This document shows positions 53,715-64,000 of a stretch of DNA of 64,000 nucleotides, in pieces. The notes under the pieces are model-generated. The model was given only the letters and a program-made list of their open reading frames with translations. It made no database searches and was not told where the DNA came from. Source of the stretch: Cladopsammia gracilis (lineage: Eukaryota > Cnidaria > Anthozoa > Scleractinia > Dendrophylliidae); NCBI GenBank assembly GCA_022457155.1, contig JAJGOT010000359.1:145001-209000 (forward strand), written 5' to 3'. Within the stretch, counting starts at the first letter, position 1. Each line of letters opens with the position of its first letter. Made by a program: the position numbers and the translations under genes.

Positions 53715-53730
53715 GGCCAATGAAATTGTA

Positions 53731-53736
53731 AATAAA
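53731..53736 (+). terminator. NOP16 polyadenylation signal
   Basis: AATAAA starts 17 nt after the NOP16 stop codon, implying a very short 3' untranslated region. Confidence 0.7.
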
Positions 53737-55020
53737 AAGTGACAAATGCTGCAAATAATTCTCTACACTAACAACTGACATGAAAGTAGTAATCCACTGT
53801 TTTTGCTTCTCTTTGCTCTAAACAAAACATAATTTATTTAAAAAAAACATGATAACAAATAAATCATCTTTAGTATCACCTTTAATTTGTACTTTGTTGT
53901 TTCTTGTTCAGCTTGACTCCTAGATATAAAAAACAGTCCAGTAATACATAACTATTGTAAACAGAGAAGATAATATATAGTTGCACGGAAATGTGAAAAT
54001 CTTCCCCCCCCCCCCCCATCCCACTTGTTCATGAAGCGAATGATTGATGAGAATTTCCATATTTCCAAGCAGCTATTATATAGATCAATTATTTTATTAT
54101 ATGAACAACTCTAATTATTTAGATAGCAATTTTTCACAAACTTCTGACCATTTTCCAAAGATTTTTGAAAGAGATCCAAAAATGTTTCCATTAATTTACC
54201 ATTTAATGTGGATAAAAATGTTAGGCCCTCGGCAGACTTGACCTTGATCTTGCTTCACCCTTTAATTCTTGCTTCACCCTTTAATTCAAACAACCCTAAT
54301 CCAAGTAATCATTGCTTTAGTTACGTTAGCTTTTGCTACAAGTTGTGATTGGTAAATTTCACGTGATAAGTTTCGTTTGTTATGGGGTGTTTTGTCAATT
54401 TTGGGGCATGTTTGGGAGGAAATAGTTTTTCTCAAAGGATTTGTAAACTTAGGAGGAATTAGAATTTGTAGTTAATAATTAATAGCCGGACACCAAAATA
54501 GTCCACTAGCAATCTGGGGTGCTCTTGCATGGGTATTAACTGTCTGTTGATGTTCCAAAAATCATTTTCTTTCTTCTATCCCTTCCTTAAACCTCCTAAA
54601 ATTTCATTTAAATTTAGGTAAAACCCCGCCTTGAAAGTCGCCACTTATTAGGACTTACTAGGTAAGATTTACTTACGATAAACATAAAGTGGTTCTTTAG
54701 AAATGGAGAAATTTCAAGATCATACATTAACCTAAGTTCTCGGCGGGACTTTTCCCTGCCGCACCCTAGTACTGTAAGTACTTTTTGTCTAAGACGGTCC
54801 AACGACCCACTGCACAACAGCATAGAAGAGATTTGCATAAAATATGCAAATATCTTCAATTATAACGCATACCATGCACATCTTCAGAACCTCTAATTTC
54901 ATTGGACCTGGGAATCACGCAGATGCGTTGTTTTAGGGCTAGGGTCCATTGTTCTGTTGTTTGTTCTATTGTTTTCTCAGCCAATCCTGTGAGGTGTTAC
55001 GAGACGTACATGCCGCCTCC
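53737..55020. other. Intergenic stretch without a gene
   Basis: Between NOP16 and the convergent THEG-like gene. I see a C-run near 54003-54018, a tandem duplication of TTGCTTCACCCTTTAATTC near 54250-54288 and no credible coding frame. Confidence 0.55.
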
Positions 55021-55202
55021 GTATAGAGCGTATGCACTCACGTGGCAAGCAGCTATGCAAATTTATTGGAACAAAAGAAAGTGTTAACATAAGAAAAGCG
55101 TTCAAATCCCACAGGATTGTTTTGGTACACCAACATGGCCGCCGTTCTATTGTTTTGGTACACCAATATGGCCGCCGTGACGTCATGTGCATACGCTCTA
55201 TA
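55021..55202. mobile_element. MITE with TATAGAGCGTATGCACTCACG ends
   Basis: Inverted ends TATAGAGCGTATGCACTCACG / CGTGACGTCATGTGCATACGCTCTATA. The right half contains a direct duplication of TTGTTTTGGTACACCAAYATGGCCGCCGT. Confidence 0.65.
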
Positions 55203-55234
55203 TTGATGGGGTTGTCTACTGTACTGTATAATTT

Positions 55235-55533
55235 CCCCCGGGGGAGGGGGGTACCCCCCAAAACACCTATACGGGTATGTGCCGCCCAACGGGGTCGTGA
55301 TTTTGAGACTCCTGATCTAGAACGGAGTATCCATTTTAGAGACGTTTCCTAGAACGGGGTATAATATTTCGAACGCACGAAAGCTTCAAATTATCAGGGG
55401 TATTAAAAATTGACCTATTTATAGAACGGGGTATCATTTTGAGTGCAAATTCTTTCTAAAACGGGGTACAAATTTGGAGACCCGGGCGGCACATACCCAC
55501 CCAAAATATACCCGAGTACCCCCCACCCCCCGG
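55235..55533. mobile_element. MITE with C/G-run ends
   Basis: About 300 bp. Inverted arms CCCGGGGGAGGGGGGTAC and GTACCCCCCACCCCCCGG, then ACGGGTATGTGCCGCCC / GGGCGGCACATACCC. Internal repeats of AGAACGGGGTAT. Noncoding. Confidence 0.7.
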
Positions 55534-55659
55534 ATATAATTCATACTGAGACAGTTGAGATTGGCCGAGATTTAGGGGAATTATAAAGCGGATTGTAAAC
55601 CTTAACCCGCAATCATAGCTGGCAGAAGTAAAATAAAAGCGTTGTAGCATTTGATCCTT

Positions 55660-55820
55660 AGCCCGCATTGCTGGCGGGGTTGTTTGCGAGAGAAGCAAAG
55701 TTTTGGCGGTAGAGCCGCGGATACGGGCGCGCGCATTTCGGTCACCCCCGCAGAGAGAGAAATCTCGCGCGTCGGGTACTCGAGCTGTGCCATCCTCCCC
55801 GGCGACGAGCTCACGGTGGG
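55660..55820. other. GC-rich, CpG-rich patch
   Basis: Markedly more GC-rich than its surroundings, with GGGCGCGCGC and CTCGCGCGTCGGG. It starts near GCCCGCATTGCTGGCGGGG, which looks like one end of a transposon, but I found no partner end in the window. Confidence 0.4.
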
Positions 55821-56061
55821 AAAGATTAACAAGACAAGTTCAATATATTCTGGAAGCAACAAAAATTTATTTATTTCACAAGATGCCTTGCAACTTAAAA
55901 ATATTCTCAAAATAAGTCCTCTTTGCTTAAAAGTCGTTTTTCTACCAAACCTGTTGTCACACAATCGATGAATTTTCGAATTTACTTTACATAAAAAAAG
56001 TTAGAAAATTCATTTAAACATGCGGCAGTTACTCCGCGTTAAACACTAGGATTTGTATCTT

Positions 56062-56067
56062 TTTATT
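56062..56067 (-). terminator. Candidate polyadenylation signal of the THEG-like gene
   Basis: AATAAA on the minus strand about 240 nt beyond the stop at 56308. The only obvious hexamer nearby. Confidence 0.35.
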
Positions 56068-56307
56068 CCTCATGTTATTAACAGAAACAAGAGAGATAAT
56101 CGCGCTTTGAAGGAAATAGATAATTTAAATTTCGTTTATAAAAATTCCAACAATTTTCTAACAGGAAATCCGTAACCTTTCCTTGATTCTGATCTTTGGC
56201 GCAACGCGTGGGAGGAACGTGGATTATTCCTTTCGTTCTTTCCTCGCGTGAACATCAGTCCTCGCGACACACGGGTCAAACCACAAAAAATAACAAAGCT
56301 CATTGTA

Positions 56308-59300
56308 TCATTTGTGTCCACGCGTTAAAGGTTGTGCTAATTCCACGATCCTTTGAGATGCGTTCGCCTTTCTCGCCGATTCGCTAACTGTGAACGCATC
56401 AGGATTAAATTGAACATGGTCCATGGTCTCTCGTATAACTGGCTTGGCTAAATTCTGGGTCCTGTCGGAGGCCATTGCTCTAAGCGTGTTCCTACTAACG
56501 GGCCACTCCACAGCTTTACAGGGTAAATATCCCTCGACTGTCTGCTTGGGTTTTGCCAACTCATGTACTCTGGCAGATGCCACAGTCCGTCTGCTAGCTG
56601 AGGACACCCGCCATGTTGGCTCTCTGACAAGACCATCCTGTCGCGTTTTAGGACGCGCGAGTTGCTCGACCCTCGCGGATGTCACGGCGCGTTTCGCTGG
56701 CTCTCTTACAATCCAAGGCACCTCACGCTCTGGTTGGTACTGTGGGTGCGCTCTCTTTGGGGTGGCCAGTCTTAACGATCTCTCTCGCTCCGCGGCCGTT
56801 TTGGCTGCCTCACTTACTTGCCAAATAGGAGTACTTCTGCCGCAGCTGAAGATATAAGCCTCCCTGGTGAGAAAAAGAAAATAGTGCTACAATTGAGAAT
56901 ATACCGTCAGATGCAAGCAAGAATAAGCTGAGCTTTTTGGTGGGGTCCTTTAGAGTCCTCATATGTATGTCCTATGGGCGCTCCAGAATATCAGTTCGCG
57001 TGATCGCGTGTTTACCAATCAATCTAAATACGAATATGTTGTGAACAAAATGCAGTTCATTCCGCAAACACCAAAAGATAGTATTGACAAATAAATAGGA
57101 GTAGTGTAGGGTTGGACTGGACTCCTATCTGACATGAGAAAAATAATAACAATGTTAGCTCATGTGAAATGATATATATGAAATAAATCATACATGAACT
57201 AACATATATGTTAGCTCAACAAAAAAGATTTTGAAGTTCATTTAATATTTACAAAGGAACCAATCAGATCCCGTGTATTATTAGACACCCAACACATTTT
57301 TTAATCTCTTTTGTGATTTTTAATTGTTTGGGTTTTACACTAATATTTATTTTATTCAAGCTATTTTCCGAGTCTGCCCGTCGTTTTGAACTTTTTCACA
57401 AGGAAGTCAGTAAATCGATACTGTCTACTGGTTACCAATGGAGTCCCAATGACACGAGTTGTAAATTCGCCATTGTGAATGATATTGTCTTAGATCGTAA
57501 CTCCACACAGAGATCCAAGACAAAAAAATCACTTATATAGGCTAAATCAGTACAGAAACAGCCCATACATGTTGCTTTAATCGAATTTTCCGGATCCATT
57601 GGGCTGCTCAATGAATGCAAACCTAAAATATGGCCGGTAAGGGTTTCATTCGCATAACATTACCATCCATTGGCTTTGTCTTTATGACAGAAAACGTGAC
57701 CCGCTTACAACACCGAAATTATTATTAAACGTGCTCAAAAATAAACTCAACAACCCCTACATAATGGCAGTTACTTATGTGATCGCGATGAAATGAAATC
57801 AAAGGTCGATCTCGATCGTTTGTGTACATTTTGAGTGACACATGTTAGAACGTTTTACTGTCGAACTGTTGCCTTCGCTAAAAATTTATGAAACTTTACC
57901 TCTGCTGTTGCTGTTACATCAGGTGTGAAAACTTCGCTTCACTATATTGTAGGCGCTTGTTTTCTCCGGCAAGCAGAATTCGAGTTTTCTGTACAGACAC
58001 CCTTGCTAACAACCGGGTTATGCACTGCTTAGCAACTGAACAACCACTTGCTTTTGAAATAACATTGGAATGTCACGCTCGCGCAATCATAAGTGATATC
58101 ACAAATATCATTTCACGCTCCATGCATGCTGTTGAGACATGATAAGAGCAAAAAACAATGCCTGTTTTATGCACAAATATATGTCCACTTTCCAAACAAA
58201 TTTTTGCTAATGACACTTCAGCTACAAAGTTTACGGTTTTATGGTTTGCCTTTTAATTTTTGCTAATTACCACCCAATTGAAATTCGACCAAGTGTTTTT
58301 AAATTGCTGTGAAACCAACCATGAATAAACCACTTATTAATTTCGACATTTTTGTTGTGTGCGGTGGAAGAATATTCGAGTCTCAACTGATCAGTCGATC
58401 CAACAACAAAAAAATAAGACTTTTGACAAACTTTTTTAGCGTCACACTTCGAATAGTGACGTTTAAATGGCGCAGCTGAAATTTTAGTTTAAGTTCCCAC
58501 GATAGCCATTAGTGCGACTCAACAAGTGGTCTGTGTTGCTATAGTAGATTGGACAAGCTAATCATTCAAAATCCCAGATTATAAAAGCAGATTATAGCCA
58601 AACAAGTCATCACCTCTTGTGTCAAATTGCTCTTGTGTCAAATTGTTTCTGTCGGAAGCAGAAAAACTGTGAGCATATTACAATTTTTTTTTACGAAGAT
58701 GAGTTACGTATCAGGGCGAATAAGAAAGAAAAACAGACGTTTTAAAACTTTTGTTGTACTCAGAAAAGTCCCGTAAACCAAAACAAGTATAGAATGGGCA
58801 TGTCGTGTTCTACTACGTGTCCGCGCGTGTACTTTGCGTGTGTGAAGATGTGTCCTTACCTTTGTTCTCTATGTCCCTCTGGTACTGGTTTGGGCTCAGC
58901 CAACTGAGCGAGTCTTGCAGTAATATTTGCATTCAAAGCCAAAGGTTGAACATCCCAGATAACAGACTCACGACCGCAGCTAAAGGTGTATTGTCCTCTA
59001 AAAGCAAAAAAAAAAAACAAAAGCAAAGAAAGACAGAATGAAGTCATATTCATTCACCGGTGTTGAAAGATGACAAACACGCGAGGAGTTTTATCCCAAT
59101 TCAAAATGAAATAAGCTCGAAGGAATGTGTGTTATAGGAAGATGACAGTAAACAGCTTACTAAGGGCGTGTTTTATGGGACATATTCTGGTCATTCTGAA
59201 ATCAGAATACGAAACTACGTTGTTTACAATCTCACAAGCCAAAAATTTTCGAGGTACACATAGTTAAAGTACCGACTTCTTTCCGTATTTTGCGAGAGGA

Positions 59301-61207
59301 ATAGGTTCAATATTTAGAGGTATTCTGTTTTTGGAATTGCAGGAATATGTCCCAAAGAAAAAACGCGCTCTAAAACTACTAACGATATGAATGGAAATCA
59401 ATACGAGATATGAGGATAAGCTTAAACACTTGCTTTAGATGATCGTGTTTCACACCAATCTTGTTTCTGGAGAGTCCTTTTCTACTGGTGTGCAGTACAT
59501 GACTGTTCTAAAATTGGTACGTCATACCCTTACTTCGATTTAAGGTTGAAAAAGCTCAGTCCTTTGTTAATGTCTGATCAAGCGACGTTAAGAAAAGACT
59601 TTCTACGCCCGTGGTTACTGTACCAAAAAGAAACTATCTCTCACCTGACGACGTTAGAAATTTGTGCATTCTGGTAGTTAGTTTTGAGTAATGTTTAATC
59701 TTCTAAGTTTTTCAACTCGTTAAGTCATGAAATTCAAAACAGTGAAAGCATCCGTTTGTTTAGCAAAAGACTTTAAAAATTCCTTCCTTCCAAGTCAAAA
59801 AAAGAAAAACAGTTGTCGTTGGCATGTGATTGTGCATACCTTATTTGGTTCGCACGGAATGGTAACAAAAGATTAGAAGAGCGCTTTTTTGCTAATTCAA
59901 GAATAACGCACTGTTAATTATTTGATTAACAAGTTAGTGGCCGAAATCTGAAAAGACTGTGCAAGTAGGGTATTAAACCTGTAGTTCCACCCACACCTAT
60001 TTATAGTATCTGGTTGCTCATCAAAACCCTTTCATTTATTAAGGTTTGGCCGCCCCTTTTGCCATTTGATTGTTTTTGCTGGAAAGACGGGGTTTTGGGC
60101 TCTTGGTTCTTCATTATCACTTGTTCGTGAAACGGGGGGAGCTCGTATAACAATGAAAATTCGTAGTTATCATAGCGTGCTTGAAACCGTACAATATCAA
60201 TGTTTTCATGGTTCATTGCTGGAGTTAAGTCCCTTATTTTTGTTTTGTAGTACCTGTTACACTTGAGTGGGTGATCCTGTTGGAAATCTTTCTTCGGCGT
60301 TGCTAAGGCCATTAATCTCTCTGAAGCATTTGCCGAGAGCGCTGTTCGAGATATAGGCCACATTGTTTCTTGGTTTCCCCATACAAGCGGCCTAAAATGA
60401 CACGAATTGTTTTATTTAATGAATGTTAGCTAAACAATTTAGTCAATTAGCACTCTATTAAATTATGCTAAAATCAGTCAAGAACCAGAGAAAAAAGTAA
60501 TGTCATTAGCGACATAACACCACATTTAAACTTCAACATCCTGCAGTAAATCTTCGTGAGTGGACGAAATAACACATTTTTGTCATGAATAAATCCCTGA
60601 ATTACATTACTATTCTCTTTAGTTTTTTAGTTTTTATTTATTTCTCTCTCGTACATTTTCGACAAATCGCACAGGGAGGACTAAGCCGAAACTATTTTTT
60701 TCAGGCGCAGTACAGAAATTAAACCAAGGTAGGTAAATACGCCATTCATAAGTTATCTATTTACCATTGTCGGGAATATATATCTAATATGGGATCCGAT
60801 TATAATGCTAAAAGATACCGGCTTTATGCATTTTGTGTTCCATTATGTCCATGTAAATGCACTTACCAAAATCTTGTCATCCATACCGCTTTAGATTCCT
60901 TAGGCTTCGCAAGTTTTATCAGGCGATTGCTATTAAAACAAAACGGAATAAATGAAATCCAGTAACAAACAAAACTATTGAGGGGGCTTTACTTTGGCAA
61001 ACATGAATGAATTAAACTTGGAAATAAACCAAACACAACTTACATGCCAGTATCTCGAGTGGCTTCTGTAAAGTCAGGGAGCGGGTGATTCACTCGAACA
61101 ACTGCAAGAAAATAAAACAAAGCAGACATTCCTGGTGAATACGAGATTTAACAACTCGTTTAGCACTCCAAGGCCAGCCATTCATACTCACATGCCACTT
61201 CTGTCAT
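56308..61207 (-). CDS. THEG/SPMAP2-like sperm microtubule-associated protein
   Basis: Six exons on the minus strand: 61207-61192, 61101-61044, 60929-60867, 60391-60263, 58997-58860 and 56863-56308. Phases agree and total 960 nt (319 residues). The protein is built of THEG-type repeats of the form S..A..AN..R...LA.PK: NRLIKLAKPKE, SANASERLMALATPKK, NANITARLAQLAEPKP, AERERSLRLATPKR, TSARVEQLARPKT, ASARVHELAKPKQ, ASDRTQNLAKPV and ASQRIVELAQPL. FSCGR occurs at the start of both exon 5 and exon 6, so the two arose by repeat duplication. In mammals the family is testis-expressed and linked to sperm microtubules. A ciliary or sperm role here is inferred. The donor of exon 4 (CTCAA then GTGTAA) is weak but is the one that keeps frame. 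It converges on NOP16. Confidence 0.86.
56864..58859 (-). other. Large intron of the THEG-like gene
   Basis: About 2 kb between exons 5 and 6. I found no gene, RNA or clear transposon end. A small inverted pair (GTTAGCTCATGTGAAATGATAT / CATGAACTAACATATATGTTAGC) lies near 57155-57215. Confidence 0.5.
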
Positions 61208-61698
61208 GTTTACTGCGGTGATTACTCCAATAGAAAACTTTAAAACAGTAGTTGTATACAAAACAGTTATAGGTTAATTTGAAGCTTTCAGCAACAACAC
61301 GCGGTTTCTTTGGTTAAAGTTTTAGAGGCCGTATTTTGTGTAGTGTTAATTTCGTTGTGGCTATTCCATTTACCGGGTGCCAGAGTTTAATGATTACATT
61401 CAACAAAGCGTCATGCTGTGTCTCCATAGAAACGCTACCTCAACGTGGTGCCAATTAACGTTGTCCGACTTTGCATGGCAATCTGGATTGTGATTGGTCA
61501 ACCAGAGGTCCAGTGAGGTTTCAATATCTCAATGTGTATTGTCGTTGTTTTGTGTAAGCCAAAACAACAAAGAGCGATAATTGTATGTTGATCCTGGAAA
61601 TTGTTATTCAAACAATCCTGCGAACTTATGTTAAAATACATGTATGTGCAAGCTAAAGAGGTTTTTCATTTTTCGTTGTCAAGATTTTGGACTCTAAA

Positions 61699-61879
61699 GC
61701 CTGGTTTTCACAAGCAACATAAGCATACAAGTGAAAACGAACAGTGACATAAGCATAGGATTGATCCTTATGCTTCTGCTTGCGCTTATATCATGTTGGG
61801 CCCGTTTTCAGTGGACATATAAGCGCTGTCATACTTCCGCTTATGCTTATGCTAATGTTTATGTCGCTAGTGAAAACCA
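61699..61879. mobile_element. Harbinger-like MITE (TTTTCACTAGC ends)
   Basis: Ends GCCTGGTTTTCACAAGCAAC / GTCGCTAGTGAAAACCA with inner CATAAGCATA / TATGCTTATG words repeated. The GG..TTTTCAC end type resembles nonautonomous PIF/Harbinger elements. Noncoding. Confidence 0.55.
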
Positions 61880-62372
61880 AAAAATTAAGACTGATGAACT
61901 AAAGGAAACATTTTGTTATTTCGAAAAGTGATTACAAAGAAACACATGAAACATTCAGAATTATACAGCCAAAGAAAATCTGACATTTTTGTTAAATTTT
62001 GTCTAGACTGCAGAGTTTAATGAAATTTACTTCCAGCCAAATGCCTAATATTTCCATCAAAATTTCCACTTTCCGAACAATGTTTAGCTTGGAGTATTTG
62101 TCGTTGTCAAACAGTCTTATCTTTGTTGTTTTTTTTTTTTGTGTAGAGAACCTTCGAGACAAATATTTCAATGCTGATATTTTACATGTAATTATTCTTG
62201 CAATAACAAAGGCTTTATTGTTTCTCTCACCAAATACGTGAAATGTAATGGCGGATCGGATCATAATTTATTTCACTTTGAATGAACCACGGTGGCGAAA
62301 ATCGAGCTGCAAAAAAGTCGGGTTTTGTTTCTATTTTACAAGGCTTGCTATTGATAGTGGCTGTGGTAATTA

Positions 62373-62508
62373 CAGTCAAACCTCATGAAACAGACACCAC
62401 AGGAACAGACCAAAGTGTCCGTATTAAAGATTGTATCAATTTTCGTATCTTCGGGACCAAGTGAACTGTTCGTAATAGTGGAGCTATCCGTAAGGAGGGG
62501 TTCGACTG
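62373..62508. mobile_element. Mariner-like MITE, 136 bp
   Basis: Ends CAGTCAAACCTC / GGGGTTCGACTG, flanked by TA (62371-62372, 62509-62510). The interior has AAAGTGTCCGTATTAAAG and GGGACCAAGTGAACTG. Related words occur near 31450-31540, suggesting a second, decayed copy there. Confidence 0.65.
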
Positions 62509-62954
62509 TAGATGAAAAATGGTGTCCGGGATTTGACTTCTTCCTCATGTATGACGGCTGTTAGAAGACCTAATACAAGACAAACTTCTGTATAGCACAC
62601 TGTACTGAACTAGGGTTTAAATTTTGCGTTTTTGATTGCTTATTGTACGTATATGATGATCTATTTCTAAGCCCTGTTCTAAGTATTATGGAAAAACCAA
62701 GAAGACCGAAATGGGAGAAAGCGAAATAGCCTAAGAAAAGCCATTTTATTTCCAGTGGATTAATAAGTAAATTACTGTAAAGGCCTTTTGTTGTTATTAC
62801 AAAACTTTGATCATGTTGGTTATGTAACGGGCGCTTTGATGGTTTGCATGCCTGTTCAGCTGTTTGAGTCATGTAAACATGGACATTGCCTCAATTTACA
62901 TTTGTGCTTACGTTACTACATCATTGCGCTTATTACTGATTTCATTATCTAATA

Positions 62955-63197
62955 CCCCATTCACACCAACGCTTAAACATGTTTAAAGGTTGTTCAGTTT
63001 AAAACAGGTTTAGAAATATACCTGCTAACCTCCCATAATATTTGGAGTGAAATCTTGACTAAAAGAACTTTATTGACTTTATTACCATTCCAGGTAGTTT
63101 GAGTCATATACATTTCAAAACGTTCAAGATAGAGACTAAAAACGCAGTTTAACTAAACACTATTTAAACATGTTTAACCGTTGGTGTGAATGCCGGG
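62955..63197. mobile_element. MITE with CCCATTCACACCAACG ends
   Basis: Ends CCCCATTCACACCAACGCTT / AACCGTTGGTGTGAATGCCGGG, with TTAAACATGTTTAA palindromes just inside each end. Noncoding, Harbinger-like in style. Confidence 0.6.
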
Positions 63198-63412
63198 CTT
63201 AATATAGTTAACAGAAATGTCTTTTATTCTGCCATATTCCCTCCCGTGTTTGCATCACAAGTAAGTGTTAAATTAATTGTGGATTTTAGCGACCAATTCT
63301 TAAAAATGGGTACTGGAATTTACACTGTTTGTCTTGTGTACGTTATTCTGATGGAATTCTCTGCTTCCTTTTTCGCTGTTTATGTATTTCTACGAACAAT
63401 ATCTATAATAGG

Positions 63413-63610
63413 TGTTGATTGCCCCAAGGCAGGGTAGACTAGATAAGTCACAAATAGGTAAACTGAACACAACAACATTTAATTCAGAACGGTAGCCATT
63501 ACAACCCGAGCACATGCTCTTCTCTACCCATAAGGCATGATGGTAAATGCACGCATGCATTGCGGTCCTTAACTACGAGCATAAATTATACGAATTATGA
63601 CATGTCAACA
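63413..63610 (-). repeat. 3' LTR of an LTR retrotransposon (198 bp)
   Basis: The segment begins TGTTGA and ends TCAACA (inverted TG..CA ends) and lies downstream of a retrotransposon polyprotein tail on the minus strand. Directly before it in coding direction is a purine tract (CCAAAGAAAGGAGGA, 63611-63625), the expected plus-strand primer site. The matching 5' LTR would be outside the window. Confidence 0.75.
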
Positions 63611-63714
63611 TCCTCCTTTCTTTGGAAAAGCAAAAAAATAAAGTTAGCTAAATCTCTCAGTTTCTGTAAACGTCAACTGGTGTTTCAACGAATAAATGAA
63701 CTACTAAATAGTCT

Positions 63715-64000
63715 CTACTTGGACACATAGTCTTTGAAACGGATTGGTGGTTTGATCACACGTCTGGGTCTGTTTGCACTTAGAGACTGATCCAAAATGT
63801 CCGTGCGCGCAATTTTGTCTTGCATACTCTGCGGTTGATTGTCCTTAACCTGAGTGTCTGTAGGTGGGTTAACTACTTGTGTTGTTTGCGGCGGCGGCGC
63901 TGGTAGATTCGCGTCAGGAGTGCGAAATTCATCCAGGGGAGAGGTATCACGAGCTTTCGGTGTGATCTTGGTGGGTCTCACATGCACACGATTTCTTCTG
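63715..64000 (-). CDS. C-terminal tail of an LTR-retrotransposon Pol (partial, probably Ty3/gypsy type)
   Basis: The open frame enters from beyond the right edge of the window and stops at 63715. The visible part is Pro-rich and polar, ending NRPRRVIKPPIRFKDYVSK. An RR.....PP.RF.DYV tail is typical of the C-terminus of gypsy-type integrase polyproteins. No catalytic domain is in view, so the class rests on this tail and on the purine tract and LTR that follow 90 bp downstream. Integrity upstream is unknown. Confidence 0.72.
   Translation of the reverse strand, partial: RRNRVHVRPTKITPKARDTSPLDEFRTPDANLPAPPPQTTQVVNPPTDTQVKDNQPQSMQDKIARTDILDQSLSANRPRRVIKPPIRFKDYVSK

Larger units (their letters stand above)
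61208..63412. other. Intergenic stretch upstream of the THEG-like gene
   Basis: No credible gene. It contains three short inverted-repeat elements, listed separately, and a poly-T run near 62129-62140. The promoter of the THEG-like gene should lie at its left edge but shows no clear motif. Confidence 0.5.

Overview
The window is eukaryotic nuclear DNA from an animal. It is AT-rich, intron-rich and full of short inverted-repeat elements. It most resembles an anthozoan cnidarian, probably a stony coral or sea anemone. That placement is an inference from the gene content, the PAT/DIRS-type tyrosine-recombinase retrotransposon, the Harbinger element, and a transposon protein of a type I associate with coral annotations. 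I could not run a database search.

Layout. (1) 111-5080: a tyrosine-recombinase retrotransposon, coding on the minus strand, with split direct repeats, gag, RT-RNaseH-methyltransferase-like pol and YR. Its internal repeat junction lies inside a predicted intron that joins gag to its zinc knuckle. (2) 6666-48018, minus strand: the nucleoporin gene NUP107. I rebuilt it exon by exon as 42 phase-consistent exons coding for about 1019 residues. Its introns hold most of the mobile DNA: a 5.1-kb PIF/Harbinger element (9782-14924) whose transposase is split by another element, a roughly 2.5-kb long-TIR element with a RecQ-like helicase remnant (26760-29219), a 5-kb TTAA-flanked element with a decayed coding region (40331-45306), two SINEs and many MITEs. 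(3) 48210-53714, plus strand: NOP16, five exons, 169 residues, head-to-head with NUP107 across a 191-bp shared promoter that carries a YY1-type motif. (4) 56308-61207, minus strand: a THEG/SPMAP2-like sperm microtubule protein gene, six exons, 319 residues. (5) 63413-64000, minus strand: the 3' end of an LTR retrotransposon that runs off the window.

The host genes are a nuclear pore scaffold protein, a ribosome-biogenesis factor and a sperm/ciliary protein. They are linked by position rather than by pathway, apart from the shared NUP107/NOP16 promoter. The most interesting signals are the intron that removes the split-repeat junction of the YR retrotransposon, the element-in-element break of the Harbinger transposase, two transposons sitting within about 15 bp of NUP107 splice sites, the unclassified TTAA transposon, and a strong excess of the palindrome TACATGTA in host introns. 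All exon coordinates come from reading splice motifs, frame and remembered family similarity, not from transcripts.
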